46,675 nt of DNA from UBA4408 sp002389785 (GTDB lineage Bacteria; Bacteroidota; Bacteroidia; UBA4408). A program made the position numbers and the translations under genes. The DNA lies in the NCBI GenBank assembly GCA_035438985.1, contig DAORJK010000020.1:1-46675 (forward strand), given 5' to 3'. How positions within the stretch are numbered: the first letter of the stretch is position 1; every line of letters begins with the position of its first letter. The notes below the pieces were generated by a model that saw only the letters and a list, made by a program, of their open reading frames with translations, was not told the origin of the DNA and made no database searches. Positions 1 through 8,177 of the stretch are shown here, piece by piece.

Positions 1-69
1 TCTTCAGAGGGGGCGAGTGAATAGTTTACTCAATAAGTAAAGTAATGCTCTTATTCATCAAAAATTCCT

Positions 70-951
70 CTAAATCAACTTAAGCAATTCCGGGAATCCT
101 TTGAAAAGGCTAATTGATGCAGGTAGTTTTTTCTTGCGTTCAAATACTGCTCTTCCCGAAATCAGAATAGTTTTTTTGGATTTGAGTGAAGCTAAGGTGT
201 TTATGAGCGAATCAAGCAATCCTTTGTGGGGTGGGGTGGTAATTACTGATAGGAGTAGGTCGGGTTTTACTATTTCGCTTACTCTAACCAAGGTATCGGT
301 TGGTACGCTTTGTCCTAAATAAACGGTTTTATAATTGCGCAGCTTCAAGGCATAAGCGTAAAATAATAGACTCAGTTCATGCAATTCATTTTCGGGTAAA
401 AATAATAACACCGTTCCTTTGCTTTTTTTGCTGCTTGGCTTGATACCGTCGATAGCCACAATTAGTTTTTGCCTTACAAGGTTGCTCACAAAATGTTCCT
501 GTGCAGGATTGATGCTGCCGGTTTGCCACATAGTACCGATGCGTATAAAAAAAGGAACCACTACCTTTTGTATGCAATCTTCAAAGCCAAAGTTTGTAAC
601 GCAGTCTGAAAATGTTTTATCAAAACTCGCCTCATTTAAGTCTATCATACTCATAATAAACTTATCAATATGCTCTTCATAAGAAGTGGAGGCATTGGTT
701 ATTTCCGAAACTTTAGCAGCAATTTGTGCTTCGCTTAAAGCGGCTATCTTCGAAATTTTAAAACCGCTTTTGTTGAGCATACTAATGTTTAGGATGCGTT
801 TTAAATCGTTGTTTGTATAAAATCGAATATTGGTATCGGTGCGCTCGGGTTCAAATAGCGCATACCTTTTTTCCCAAATGCGAAGTGTATGAGCTTTAAT
901 GCCGGATAGTTTTTCTAAATCCTTGATGGAATAATTGGCCGAAAATTTCAT
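70..951 (-). CDS. MerR-family regulator with C-terminal cobalamin (B12)-binding domain, CarH/LitR-like
   Basis: A 293-residue DNA-binding regulator. Residues 6-75 are a MerR winged helix (YSIKDLEKLSGIKAHTLRIW, then RFY before the second helix). Residues 85-170 look like the helical B12 cap and carry W142-x9-E152-H153, the signature of CarH-type light sensors. Residues 178-290 are a Rossmann-like cobalamin domain with E189-x-H191, where His would be the lower cobalt ligand; the usual following Gly is Ser here. In the known family, adenosylcobalamin gives dark repression of carotenoid or photo-protection genes and light releases it. That role is inferred, since no carotenoid gene is in view. 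Bases 1-69 downstream hold no convincing ORF. Upstream are a TATTTTTG box and a long inverted repeat that may be its own operator. Confidence 0.85.
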   Translation of the reverse strand: MKFSANYSIKDLEKLSGIKAHTLRIWEKRYALFEPERTDTNIRFYTNNDLKRILNISMLNKSGFKISKIAALSEAQIAAKVSEITNASTSYEEHIDKFIMSMIDLNEASFDKTFSDCVTNFGFEDCIQKVVVPFFIRIGTMWQTGSINPAQEHFVSNLVRQKLIVAIDGIKPSSKKSKGTVLLFLPENELHELSLLFYAYALKLRNYKTVYLGQSVPTDTLVRVSEIVKPDLLLSVITTPPHKGLLDSLINTLASLKSKKTILISGRAVFERKKKLPASISLFKGFPELLKLI

Positions 952-966
952 TTTGCAAAAATATCA

Positions 967-1000
967 TTTGTTTAATAGCTTGCTAGAATTATTAAACAAA
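967..1000. promoter_or_regulatory. Inverted repeat in front of the MerR/B12 regulator, candidate operator
   Basis: Two perfect 11-base arms, TTTGTTTAATA (967-977 in its T-run form) and TATTAAACAAA (990-1000), are separated by 12 bases. The repeat lies 15 bases upstream of the regulator's start codon. A TATTTTTG box (956-963, minus strand) sits between repeat and start, so the repeat would cover the -33 region. Autoregulation is inferred from the position; no binding evidence exists. Confidence 0.45.
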
Positions 1001-1301
1001 AAAACTTCCAATATTTTTTTATGCTGATCCGCTTTTATTCCTAGAATAAAATCAAAAGCAAAAAATTATGATTTAGCTATGCAGCTAGAGTTAGAATCAA
1101 AAGATTTAAACCACAAGGGGCACAAAGAAAAACACATACTAAGTGGATTATTAAAAAATAGCTATATAGTTTTGTTTCCCAGAGTATTTATTTAATAGTT
1201 TAAAGGAGACTAATTGACACTAATTAGAACATTGAATTTAAATTGAACTTTCATTCTTTTTGCTTGATCCGCCAGTTGGCGGACTGGTCAAAAAGAATCA
1301 A

Positions 1302-1341
1302 CCTGCCTGCCATTACTCAAGCCAAAGTTACGGTAGGCAGG
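1302..1341 (-). repeat. 40-base palindromic insertion element, copy a
   Basis: Exactly 40 bases, starting cctgcctgcc and ending ggtaggcagg, so the ends pair as a hairpin with nine of ten matches. Read on the minus strand it aligns with the element at 1458-1497: 11 of the first 12 bases and all of the last 10 agree. It splits the 'aacaaaaaatcaagg' segment that is whole in the second repeat copy. Confidence 0.6.
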
Positions 1342-1457
1342 AAAATCAAGGCTGTTGGTAAATTGGCTAAAATTTAAATTAATTTTTTGCAGCACAACCC
1401 AAGCGCGCGATGATATTCATGTTCAAATAGTTGTATTATATTCTCGCAGGAGGGTTG

Positions 1458-1497
1458 CCAGCCTACCGTTGTGCAGGCAAGCGAGGCGGCAGGCAGG
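1458..1497 (+). repeat. 40-base palindromic insertion element, copy b
   Basis: Exactly 40 bases, starting ccagcctaccg and ending ggcaggcagg. Same length and same ends as the element at 1302-1341 but in the opposite orientation. It splits the 'gattgctttcac' segment that is continuous in repeat copy 2. The middle of the element is poorly conserved, as expected if only the paired ends matter. Confidence 0.6.
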
Positions 1498-1693
1498 CTT
1501 TCACAGGGCCAGCGTTTTAAAATTTATTCATATGTTTATCCGCAATTGTACCTAAACTTAAAATGATTAAAAAAAACATTTATCTCTGTTAGAGATTTAT
1601 TAATTAGTATTACCTCTGCTAAAATATTCCATATGAATTGTTCAAAACAACCTATCAAGCTATCACAAATCCATTGTCCCTATTGTGTTCCCT

Positions 1694-1855
1694 TTCTTTT
1701 TGCTTGATCAAAAAGAAACAAAAAATCAAGGCTTATGATAAATTGACTAAAATTTAAATTAATTTTTTCCACGCAACCCAAGCGCTCGATTATATGCTGT
1801 TGGCTATTGAAATTCTTTCACTCGCTCGAGGATTGCTTTCACTGGCCGGCGCATA
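1694..1855 (+). repeat. Repeat copy 2, uninterrupted form
   Basis: It shares with copy 1 the opening ttctttttgcttgatc, the segment ctaaaatttaaattaattttt, the segment caacccaagcgc, and the closing ctttcac.ggcc.gcg. The joins at tcaaaaagaa, aacaaaaaat and gattgctttc are contiguous here but split in copy 1, which defines the insertion points in copy 1. I recall similar sequences from intergenic regions of other Bacteroidota; I cannot check this here. Confidence 0.65.
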
Positions 1856-1867
1856 AAAATTAATTCC

Positions 1868-1898
1868 AATTTCTTAACGTCAATTTCTCATAGGCCGG
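1868..1898 (+). repeat. 31-base direct repeat, copy 1
   Basis: aatttcttaacgtcaatttc followed by tcataggccgg. It recurs at 1981-2011 with one substitution (t to c at the 13th base). It follows directly after the second large repeat. Confidence 0.7.
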
Positions 1899-1980
1899 TC
1901 CTTTTAGTATGAATTATAAAATAGTAAGTTAGATAAAAAATTGCTTCATGGGTAATAAAGCGGATAAGCATATTTATTCA

Positions 1981-2011
1981 AATTTCTTAACGCCAATTTC
2001 TCATAGGCCGG
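1981..2011 (+). repeat. 31-base direct repeat, copy 2
   Basis: aatttcttaacgccaatttc followed by tcataggccgg. It differs at one base from the copy at 1868-1898, 113 bases upstream. Confidence 0.7.
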
Positions 2012-2138
2012 AAATTATCTTCTAAAAGTAATTAGAGAATAGGATGTATAGATGACTACAACTAATTATTTTGTTTGCATGCTTGCCCAATTTGCAGGAA
2101 TTTTCGTCAAACGGAAAAGCAAACCTAGGTTAAAACCT

Positions 2139-2146
2139 TATATTTG
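2139..2146 (+). promoter_or_regulatory. Candidate -7 box for the polysaccharide locus
   Basis: TATATTTG matches the Bacteroidota -7 consensus TAnnTTTG, 73 bases before the first start codon of the locus. No TTTG at the proper -33 distance is visible, so confidence is limited. Confidence 0.35.
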
Positions 2147-2219
2147 TCAACATGATTGAGGGTAGGACCAAAGCTAAATAGCGCCAATAAAGCCACTCAC
2201 AATTGTTTACAAACTGAAG

Positions 2220-3236
2220 ATGAAAACCAAAGAAACTACTTTTAGCGAAAACGATATTCGACCAAAGGATTTGCTCGAGGGGCAAAAAATTGCTGTGATG
2301 CAGGATGTGGGCATGCTTTTATCTAACGCCGATAAATTTGTACCTGTAAATTGTCCCGCCTGCAATGCCAACAAGGGCAGCAAGAAATACGAAAAATACA
2401 GTTTTACCTATCTCGAATGCAGCGATTGCAAAACAGTGTATACCAGTCCACGCCCAACAGCAGCCTTACTTGGCGAATTTTATTCAAATTCGGTCAATTA
2501 TGCTTATTGGAATAAATATATTTTTCCGGCTTCTGAAAGTACACGGCGTCAAAAAATTGTGGTGCCCCGTGTGGATCGTATTTTAGACTATTGTAAAAAA
2601 TATGCTTCTCCAACCAACTCAATTTTAGAAGTAGGCGCCGGCTTTGGTACTTTTTGTGAGGAAATGGCAAGCCGCAAAGTTTTTAATCGCATTGTAGCTG
2701 TTGAGCCATCACCAACCCTTGCGCAAACTTGCCGCAGTAGGGGTGTTGAAACCATTGAATTACCTATTGAAAAAGTAGCACTCAAGGAGGACGAAAAATT
2801 TGATGTGGTAGTAAATTTTGAAGTGATTGAACATTTATTTTCGCCTCGCGATTTTATTCAGCAATGCAAACGACAAATGAAACCGGGAGCATTGTTTGTA
2901 GTGAGTTGCCCCAATGCACAAGGCTTTGATGTAATTACCTTAAAAGAAAAAAGCAATACCATCGACCACGAACACGTAAATTACTTTACCCCGCATTCAC
3001 TTGATTTATTGTTTAAAGCCAATGGATTTGAAGTATTAGAAGTGCTTACTCCGGGAGTGTTAGATGCCGACATCGTGCGCAACACAATTCTAGCAGGTGA
3101 TTTTAGTGTTGACGATCAACCTTTTTTAAAGCAAGTATTGATTGATGAATGGGAGACTAAAGGCAAGTCTTTTCAAGAATTTTTAACCACCAACAAGTTG
3201 TCGAGTAACTTGTGGATTATTGCAAAAAATAAATAA
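2220..3236 (+). CDS. Class I SAM-dependent methyltransferase with N-terminal zinc ribbon
   Basis: A 338-residue protein. Residues 43-75 form a likely zinc ribbon with C45-x2-C48 and C67-x2-C70. The SAM-binding motif I is ILEVGAGFGT (135-144), followed by an acidic VAVEPS motif II and by FDVVVNFEVIEHL. The arrangement resembles methyltransferases that act on nucleotide sugars or other small molecules, where a Cys-rich segment precedes the Rossmann fold; the substrate is unknown. It is the first gene of the plus-strand polysaccharide locus and its stop codon lies one base before the ATG of the dioxygenase gene, so the two are co-transcribed and probably translationally coupled. It may methylate a sugar intermediate. 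Confidence 0.85.
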   Translation: MKTKETTFSENDIRPKDLLEGQKIAVMQDVGMLLSNADKFVPVNCPACNANKGSKKYEKYSFTYLECSDCKTVYTSPRPTAALLGEFYSNSVNYAYWNKYIFPASESTRRQKIVVPRVDRILDYCKKYASPTNSILEVGAGFGTFCEEMASRKVFNRIVAVEPSPTLAQTCRSRGVETIELPIEKVALKEDEKFDVVVNFEVIEHLFSPRDFIQQCKRQMKPGALFVVSCPNAQGFDVITLKEKSNTIDHEHVNYFTPHSLDLLFKANGFEVLEVLTPGVLDADIVRNTILAGDFSVDDQPFLKQVLIDEWETKGKSFQEFLTTNKLSSNLWIIAKNK

Positions 3237-3237
3237 T

Positions 3238-4074
3238 ATGATTACAGCCGAACAAAAAAAGCACTTTAATGAAAAGGGTTATTTGCTTGTGCCCGGTGTA
3301 TTATCTGCCGAGCAAGTGGCGCAAATGCGAAAAAGCATTTTGCAAATTTTCGCCAGTGATGAATGGAAAAAATCGCCTTATAATACCGAACGTGTATTGA
3401 GCGATGTATTTCAAACCTTTCCCGAGTTTATTGATTTAACCTTAACCGAAAAAGTGCTGCAGGTTGTTAGCGGATTATTGGGGCCCAATCCATTGCTAAT
3501 GCCGGAGTCGTCAATACATTATAAGTTTTACACCGGTTGGCACAAAGACACAACTTCACAAGAAAAGGCCGGACATACTTTTCATCTTAATGATCATTCA
3601 TTGATGATTGAAGCAGGCTTTTATTTACAAGATAACAATGAGTATGGAGGAGGATTAACCGTTATGGAAGGTTCGCACCGCACTCCCGATTACTTTGTTA
3701 ATCCTGCAGCTCCGGGGATTGTTGAGCGATTAAAAAACAAACTAGCGACGATTCCGGAACAAAAAAACGAACGCATAAATCCCAATCATCACACCTTGGT
3801 AGATATACCTTCAAAAGCCGGTGACCTTGTAATTTTTAATTTCAAAACCAATCATCGCGCTACTCGACCTTCGGTGGGTACCATTGATCAGGTTCCAAAG
3901 GAGATTGAGAAAATTGCTTTCTTCAATGCTTTTAGTATTAATAACGAAACCGGGCATCAGTATGTAGATTATTTAAAATCGCGACCTGAACCTTTTTACC
4001 AAAATTTACCACAACGCATTGTGAGCGAAAAGTTAAAGCAAAAGGCAGCACAGTTGGCATTTACAGCACTTTAA
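3238..4074 (+). CDS. Phytanoyl-CoA dioxygenase (PhyH) family Fe(II)/2-oxoglutarate oxygenase
   Basis: The 278-residue reading uses the ATG just after the preceding stop codon; a TTG 18 bases upstream would add six residues and overlap the methyltransferase, which is less likely. The N-terminus (FNEKGYLLVPGVLS) is typical of PhyH proteins. The iron ligands are visible: H102-x-D104 in GWHKD, and the distal H206 in NHRATRP, with a nearby Arg for 2-oxoglutarate. Such enzymes hydroxylate small molecules using oxygen and 2-oxoglutarate. Its position between a methyltransferase and a flippase suggests a role in modifying the surface glycan or a sugar precursor, but the substrate cannot be named. Confidence 0.85.
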   Translation: MITAEQKKHFNEKGYLLVPGVLSAEQVAQMRKSILQIFASDEWKKSPYNTERVLSDVFQTFPEFIDLTLTEKVLQVVSGLLGPNPLLMPESSIHYKFYTGWHKDTTSQEKAGHTFHLNDHSLMIEAGFYLQDNNEYGGGLTVMEGSHRTPDYFVNPAAPGIVERLKNKLATIPEQKNERINPNHHTLVDIPSKAGDLVIFNFKTNHRATRPSVGTIDQVPKEIEKIAFFNAFSINNETGHQYVDYLKSRPEPFYQNLPQRIVSEKLKQKAAQLAFTAL

Positions 4075-4087
4075 TTTTTATATAACC

Positions 4088-5563
4088 TTGGTAAATTTCA
4101 GGCAAATACTTAAGTCAAGTTCGGTATACACCTTGCTGGCTTTTTTGCCAACTGCATCCCGTATTTTATTATTACCTGTTTACCTGCATTATCTTGCCCC
4201 CGAGGAGTTTGCGATAATCGGATTAAATACCTTGCTTTCGGCTTTGTTGCCTTTGTTCATGACACTGGGCCTGGAATCAGCTTTTGCCCGTTATTTTTTT
4301 GAATATAAAAGCAAGCCGAATCTGTTGAGCAGTTATTTTTCAACTATTTCATTGAGTATATTTTTTATTTCAATTACCATAGCCTGCATAGTTATTTTAT
4401 TTGGGGATATTATTTTTCAACTGGCTTTTAAGAATCCCTATTTTACTTTTTATCCTTTTGGAATTTCAGCGGTTTTGTTTGCAATAGTTGCTTCGCAAAA
4501 TTTATTGGTGTATGCTTATTACCGAAATAAACAAGAAGTAAAGTCTTATACCCGATTTGCTTTATCTTTATTTTTAAGTGCCACCATTGCCGAAGCAATA
4601 GCCATAGTGGTGTTTAAAAGCAATGCTGAAGGAGTTATCTGGACCAAGTTAATTGCCACCGCTAGTATTTCTTTATTAGCTTGGATTATTTTATTTAGAA
4701 AAACGGGTATCAGTTTCGATAAACGTTTTTTACCTGCATCGTTGCGCTATGCATTGCCCATGTTACCCTATTCCTTATCGGCATTAATATTTGCCAGTTT
4801 CGATCGCATCATGATTGAGAATCGATTTAACTTAACTTCATTGGCGGTGTATAATTTATCTGCTGCCATTGCCGGTATTACTGATTCTATTTTGTTTGCG
4901 ATACAGAGCGCTACTTATCCAACGGTATATGAGATGCTTAAAAATAATCCGGAAGCTAATAGTGATGAAATAAGCAAAACCTACCGTATTATTGGTTTGG
5001 CAGTGCTATTAATTATTTGCGGATTAATTGCTGTGAGTCCGTTTGCGGTAATTGGATTTTTAAAACCGGTCTATGTTCAATCGTTAAGTATATTGCCAAT
5101 CATGTTGTTGGCTTATTTTTTAAGGTATTTATACATTGTATTTGTTGAGCCTTTGTTTTATTTTAAGGATACACAAAAGTTACCTTGGTTAACCATTATT
5201 GCCGGTGCCACAACCATTATTGGAAATTATATTTTATTACCGGTAGTAGGTTTAATTGGCTCGGCAATTACAATTATTGTAGCACGCTTGCTCCAGCTTT
5301 CACTAACTTTATACTGGTATAAACGTATTTCTAATTTGCGTTTTCGATTGAGTTATTTATATCCGCTCATGGCGTTTTTAGGAGTATTTATTTTGTTGGC
5401 AGGTTTTGTAAACACTGTGTATGCCAATGTTCATTGGTTGGTGTATTTGATAAATGTGGTGCCACTGCTTGTATTGGGATTATTTGTAGTATTTTATTTA
5501 TTTGCAGGTAATATAAAATCTCTTATTACGCTTAACTTTAAACCAATCCGGCAGCAACTTTAA
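4088..5563 (+). CDS. Wzx-like polysaccharide flippase (MOP superfamily)
   Basis: A 491-residue, very hydrophobic protein with about 12-14 membrane segments. The N-terminal GxxP-like region (YTLLAFLPTASRILLLPVYL) and the middle motif FASFDRIMIENRF are typical of the oligosaccharide flippases that move lipid-linked repeat units across the inner membrane. The start is TTG at 4088: no in-frame ATG occurs before the second membrane segment, and starting there would remove the first helix. The stop codon directly abuts the ATG of the next gene. It is the main indication that this locus makes an exported glycan. Confidence 0.88.
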   Translation: MVNFRQILKSSSVYTLLAFLPTASRILLLPVYLHYLAPEEFAIIGLNTLLSALLPLFMTLGLESAFARYFFEYKSKPNLLSSYFSTISLSIFFISITIACIVILFGDIIFQLAFKNPYFTFYPFGISAVLFAIVASQNLLVYAYYRNKQEVKSYTRFALSLFLSATIAEAIAIVVFKSNAEGVIWTKLIATASISLLAWIILFRKTGISFDKRFLPASLRYALPMLPYSLSALIFASFDRIMIENRFNLTSLAVYNLSAAIAGITDSILFAIQSATYPTVYEMLKNNPEANSDEISKTYRIIGLAVLLIICGLIAVSPFAVIGFLKPVYVQSLSILPIMLLAYFLRYLYIVFVEPLFYFKDTQKLPWLTIIAGATTIIGNYILLPVVGLIGSAITIIVARLLQLSLTLYWYKRISNLRFRLSYLYPLMAFLGVFILLAGFVNTVYANVHWLVYLINVVPLLVLGLFVVFYLFAGNIKSLITLNFKPIRQQL

Positions 5564-7330
5564 ATGAAACTACTTATTTGCGATTCGGACCAAGTTTATT
5601 TGGAGAGCAAAAGCACTCATGCATTTTTATTTCGTGGTTACATCCTTGAAAAATGGTCTTTGAATAACTCACCGGACGAATTTAATATGTCATTAAACGG
5701 AATTGAATATGCTGCTGCTGATGCGATGCATGTTGAATTGAGTAAGATGCTTGATTATTTGGATCAGTATAGTTTAGCACACAATAAATTCGTTGCTACA
5801 CGTAAAAACAAACGTGATATACACTTTAGTTTGTTGTACAATAGTTATTGGCAACTGGTGATTAAGAAGCATGTGTTGCGTTTAGTAATAGAAAAACTAC
5901 TCACAATATTCTCTAATAACGTTAAAGAAATTGAAATTTCATTAAGTGAAGATTACCGACTGGCAGAAATTGACTTTAGACAATATTTTAAGGGAATAAA
6001 GCTCCGAATGCATTTTAGGGCAGATGCGGGAATTAGATTTAAAAGAATAAAACCAATCGTTAAAAATTTGGGCTATTTTGTTTATCGATTTTACAAGAAA
6101 GTAACCGGATATGGAATTAATAAACATCCTGGCAAGAAAAATATTTTATTGTTTATTTATGATGTTCCAAGTTTACATATTGTATTGCAACGTTTTTACG
6201 AATTAGTTAAGTTAAGTAATAAGGTTCATTTGCATCTTGTTACAATAACCTCTGGAATACCTGAGAAAAAGGCAATTGATCCAAAAAATCTTCAAGGAAA
6301 AAATATCAGCGTTTATGACTACAAAATTTTTAGAAATGGAAATTTCCAAAATCATCGTGACCTATATCAGTTGCTTGAAGTAGTTAATAGTTCTTATTCA
6401 CTGGTAAAAGAAAAACAATTTATTGAAAATTTGGAAATACAGTACAGCTGGATTGGCAATATGGTAGCTCAAATTAAGCCTGATATTACATTAACTTTGA
6501 GTTTATCAGAGAGCGGAAGGGCACTCAGCGATGTTTCACGTTTTTTTGACATTCCAAGTGTAAATGTAGATTATGGTTTGTTTACCGATGATCCATTGTT
6601 TATGCAATCAAATATAGAATTCACTTATAGAGCTTGTATTAGTCAAGCAAATGTTGATATATGGCATCATAGAAAGGATCCAACTTTAAATTATCGGATT
6701 ATTGGTTTTTGTAAACTAGATGCTTATAAAAATTTCGAAATAAATAGGGAGGCATTTTTTAAACGTTTTGGACTAAATAATACGGCCAATACCATATTTT
6801 TCGCTAGTTCTTGGACAGCACAAAATAAGAGTTATGAATTAGAGAAACAAAAAATAGTACAAGAGTTAGCCGAACTTTGTAATAGAAATAATTGGAATTT
6901 AATTGTAAAAAAGCATCCTGCGGAGTACGATAATATATGTAAGTTAGTTTTAAAAGAACATAATTTTCCGAACCAGATATTATTTGATCATGAAGAAATT
7001 AATTTGCATGAATTACTTTCTGTAAGTACTGTGGTAACTACCCAATCATCTAGTTTGGTAATTGATGCAATGTATTTTGACAAACCTTTTTGTTTTTTTT
7101 CTTACAGTTTAAATCAGAGTGTTACCGATTTTTATACTTCAATTAAGAAAGATGAATTAATACAAACGGTTAATACGATCGATGAATTTGAATTGTTTGC
7201 AAAGCAATTTTCTTCTGACAAAAATAAAAATGATTGGTTCGAAAAACTAGCCCTTTCTAAAGCGAAATACCTCTATAAAACTGATGGCAATGCATCACAG
7301 CGATTGTTAGATTTATTAATTGAATGCTAA
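5564..7330 (+). CDS. Large GT-B-like transferase of surface polysaccharide synthesis (588 residues)
   Basis: I do not recognise the N-terminal part (1 to about 190). The rest looks like the GT-B fold of capsule and CDP-glycerol-type transferases: KKNILLFIYDVPSLHIVLQRF opens one domain, while IVKKHPAEYDN, then VVTTQSSSLVIDAMYFDKPF and the C-terminal KTDGNASQRLL are family-like nucleotide-binding and closing motifs. No signal peptide or membrane helix is seen, so it is probably cytoplasmic or peripheral. It abuts the flippase gene. A fragment homologous to its last 15 or so codons lies at about 8109-8153, showing that a second copy once existed. Specific donor and acceptor are unknown; a UDP-GlcNAc 2-epimerase-like fold is the main alternative. 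Confidence 0.65.
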   Translation: MKLLICDSDQVYLESKSTHAFLFRGYILEKWSLNNSPDEFNMSLNGIEYAAADAMHVELSKMLDYLDQYSLAHNKFVATRKNKRDIHFSLLYNSYWQLVIKKHVLRLVIEKLLTIFSNNVKEIEISLSEDYRLAEIDFRQYFKGIKLRMHFRADAGIRFKRIKPIVKNLGYFVYRFYKKVTGYGINKHPGKKNILLFIYDVPSLHIVLQRFYELVKLSNKVHLHLVTITSGIPEKKAIDPKNLQGKNISVYDYKIFRNGNFQNHRDLYQLLEVVNSSYSLVKEKQFIENLEIQYSWIGNMVAQIKPDITLTLSLSESGRALSDVSRFFDIPSVNVDYGLFTDDPLFMQSNIEFTYRACISQANVDIWHHRKDPTLNYRIIGFCKLDAYKNFEINREAFFKRFGLNNTANTIFFASSWTAQNKSYELEKQKIVQELAELCNRNNWNLIVKKHPAEYDNICKLVLKEHNFPNQILFDHEEINLHELLSVSTVVTTQSSSLVIDAMYFDKPFCFFSYSLNQSVTDFYTSIKKDELIQTVNTIDEFELFAKQFSSDKNKNDWFEKLALSKAKYLYKTDGNASQRLLDLLIEC

Positions 7331-7340
7331 ACTGAAAATT

Positions 7341-8054
7341 ATGGTGATAAAAAAATTGATTTCACTTGTACAAAGAATAATTTACGGCTACGAAGCAGAT
7401 GTTTTAACTTTTTCACAAGCTGGTGAAGATCTTTTAATTCGTAATTTTTTTTATCCTAAGATAGTTGCTCGAGAAAAGGGTGTTTTTATTGATATTGGTG
7501 CTTTTCATCCATATAAACATTCAAATACTTATTATCTGTATCGATTAGGATGGAGAGGAATTAACATTGATCCAAGACCAAACAGTATGAAAATGTTTCA
7601 GAAAGTGAGACCAAAGGATAAAAATATGGAAGTAGCAATTTCTGACAAGCGGGAGCTACTCAATTATTATTTTCTAGGAGAAAACTCTACCATGAACAGT
7701 TTCTCATTAGAATACATTGAGTCGATTGGTCAAAAATCTAATGTGAAACAAGTTATTCCAATAAATACAATTCCTTTAAGCGAGGTAATTGATCAAAATT
7801 TTCCTAAAGGAACGGTGATTGATTTTATGAATATAGATGTTGAAGGACTTGATATTAACGTATTGAGATCGAATAACTGGAGTAAGTATCGACCAACATT
7901 AATTGCAATAGAGATTTCTGCAAATTCACTTGAAGCTATTTTAAATACGGAAACAGCCACTTTTTTGATAGAAAATGAATATGAATTCTATAGCAGAATT
8001 CCTTTGTCGGCTCAGTATGTGAATACTGTTTTTTTTGTTGATAGCAGAAAATGA
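7341..8054 (+). CDS. FkbM-family SAM-dependent methyltransferase
   Basis: The 237-residue reading uses ATG 7341; a TTG at 7320 would overlap the preceding gene. FIDIGAFHPYKHSNT is the FkbM form of SAM motif I, GINIDPRPNSM holds the acidic ribose-binding residue, and DFMNIDVEGLDINVL is the characteristic FkbM block. Enzymes of this type usually O-methylate sugars or small metabolites. It is one of two FkbM proteins in the locus, the other being at 10340, which suggests two methylated positions in the glycan. It lies 10 bases after the preceding stop codon. Confidence 0.88.
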   Translation: MVIKKLISLVQRIIYGYEADVLTFSQAGEDLLIRNFFYPKIVAREKGVFIDIGAFHPYKHSNTYYLYRLGWRGINIDPRPNSMKMFQKVRPKDKNMEVAISDKRELLNYYFLGENSTMNSFSLEYIESIGQKSNVKQVIPINTIPLSEVIDQNFPKGTVIDFMNIDVEGLDINVLRSNNWSKYRPTLIAIEISANSLEAILNTETATFLIENEYEFYSRIPLSAQYVNTVFFVDSRK

Positions 8055-8066
8055 TGTACTAAAAAC

Positions 8067-8177
8067 AGTCTATCACTCGCGCCATATTTCAGTCTGGTGT
8101 GGGTAAGTAAAACAGACGGTAAAGCTTCAGAACGATTACTTCATTTACTAGCTATTACAAACGTTTCGAAAGGGTAG
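8067..8177 (+). pseudogene. 3' remnant of a second copy of the 588-residue transferase gene
   Basis: Between two convergent genes, the plus strand reads KTDGKASERLLHLLA in frame from 8109. Against the end of the gene at 5564-7330 (KTDGNASQRLLDLLI), 11 of 15 residues agree and most DNA differences fall in third codon positions. That is the pattern of two diverged coding genes rather than chance. The frame stays open to a TAG at 8175-8177, running into the antisense epimerase gene. Upstream of 8097 the similarity is lost and no start is present, so only the tail survives. It probably marks a recombination junction in the locus. Confidence 0.6.

Larger units (their letters stand above)
1254..1514 (+). 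repeat. Repeat copy 1, interrupted by three small GC-rich insertions
   Basis: It begins with ttctttttgcttgatc, continues with atcaaggct and ctaaaatttaaattaattttt, then cacaacccaagcgc, and ends with ctttcac..ggcc.gcg. Compared with copy 2 it carries a 20-base insertion at about 1269-1288 (with the palindrome ccgccagttggcgg), a 40-base one at 1302-1341 and another 40-base one at 1458-1497. Outside these the two copies align base for base over long runs. Confidence 0.7.
952..2219. other. Gene-free 1.27 kb block of degenerate repeats
   Basis: No coding region is convincing on either strand. The block holds a stretch resembling the 'accacaa-gggcacaaag' motif (1107-1138), two copies of a larger repeat (1254-1514 and 1694-1855), a 31-base direct repeat (1868-1898 and 1981-2011), and a half-element at about 1528-1560 resembling the ends of the MITE-like element near 16 kb. 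The 66-residue ORF across 1355-1555 runs through repeat sequence and is not a gene. Confidence 0.8.

Noticed and set aside
1..69. Possible gene downstream of the MerR/B12 regulator
   Set aside because: The minus strand has an ATG with a GAGGA-like sequence in front, but the frame closes after ten codons.
1355..1555. 66-residue plus-strand ORF
   Set aside because: Runs through repeat DNA and palindromic insertions, has no recognisable motif, and composition follows the repeats.
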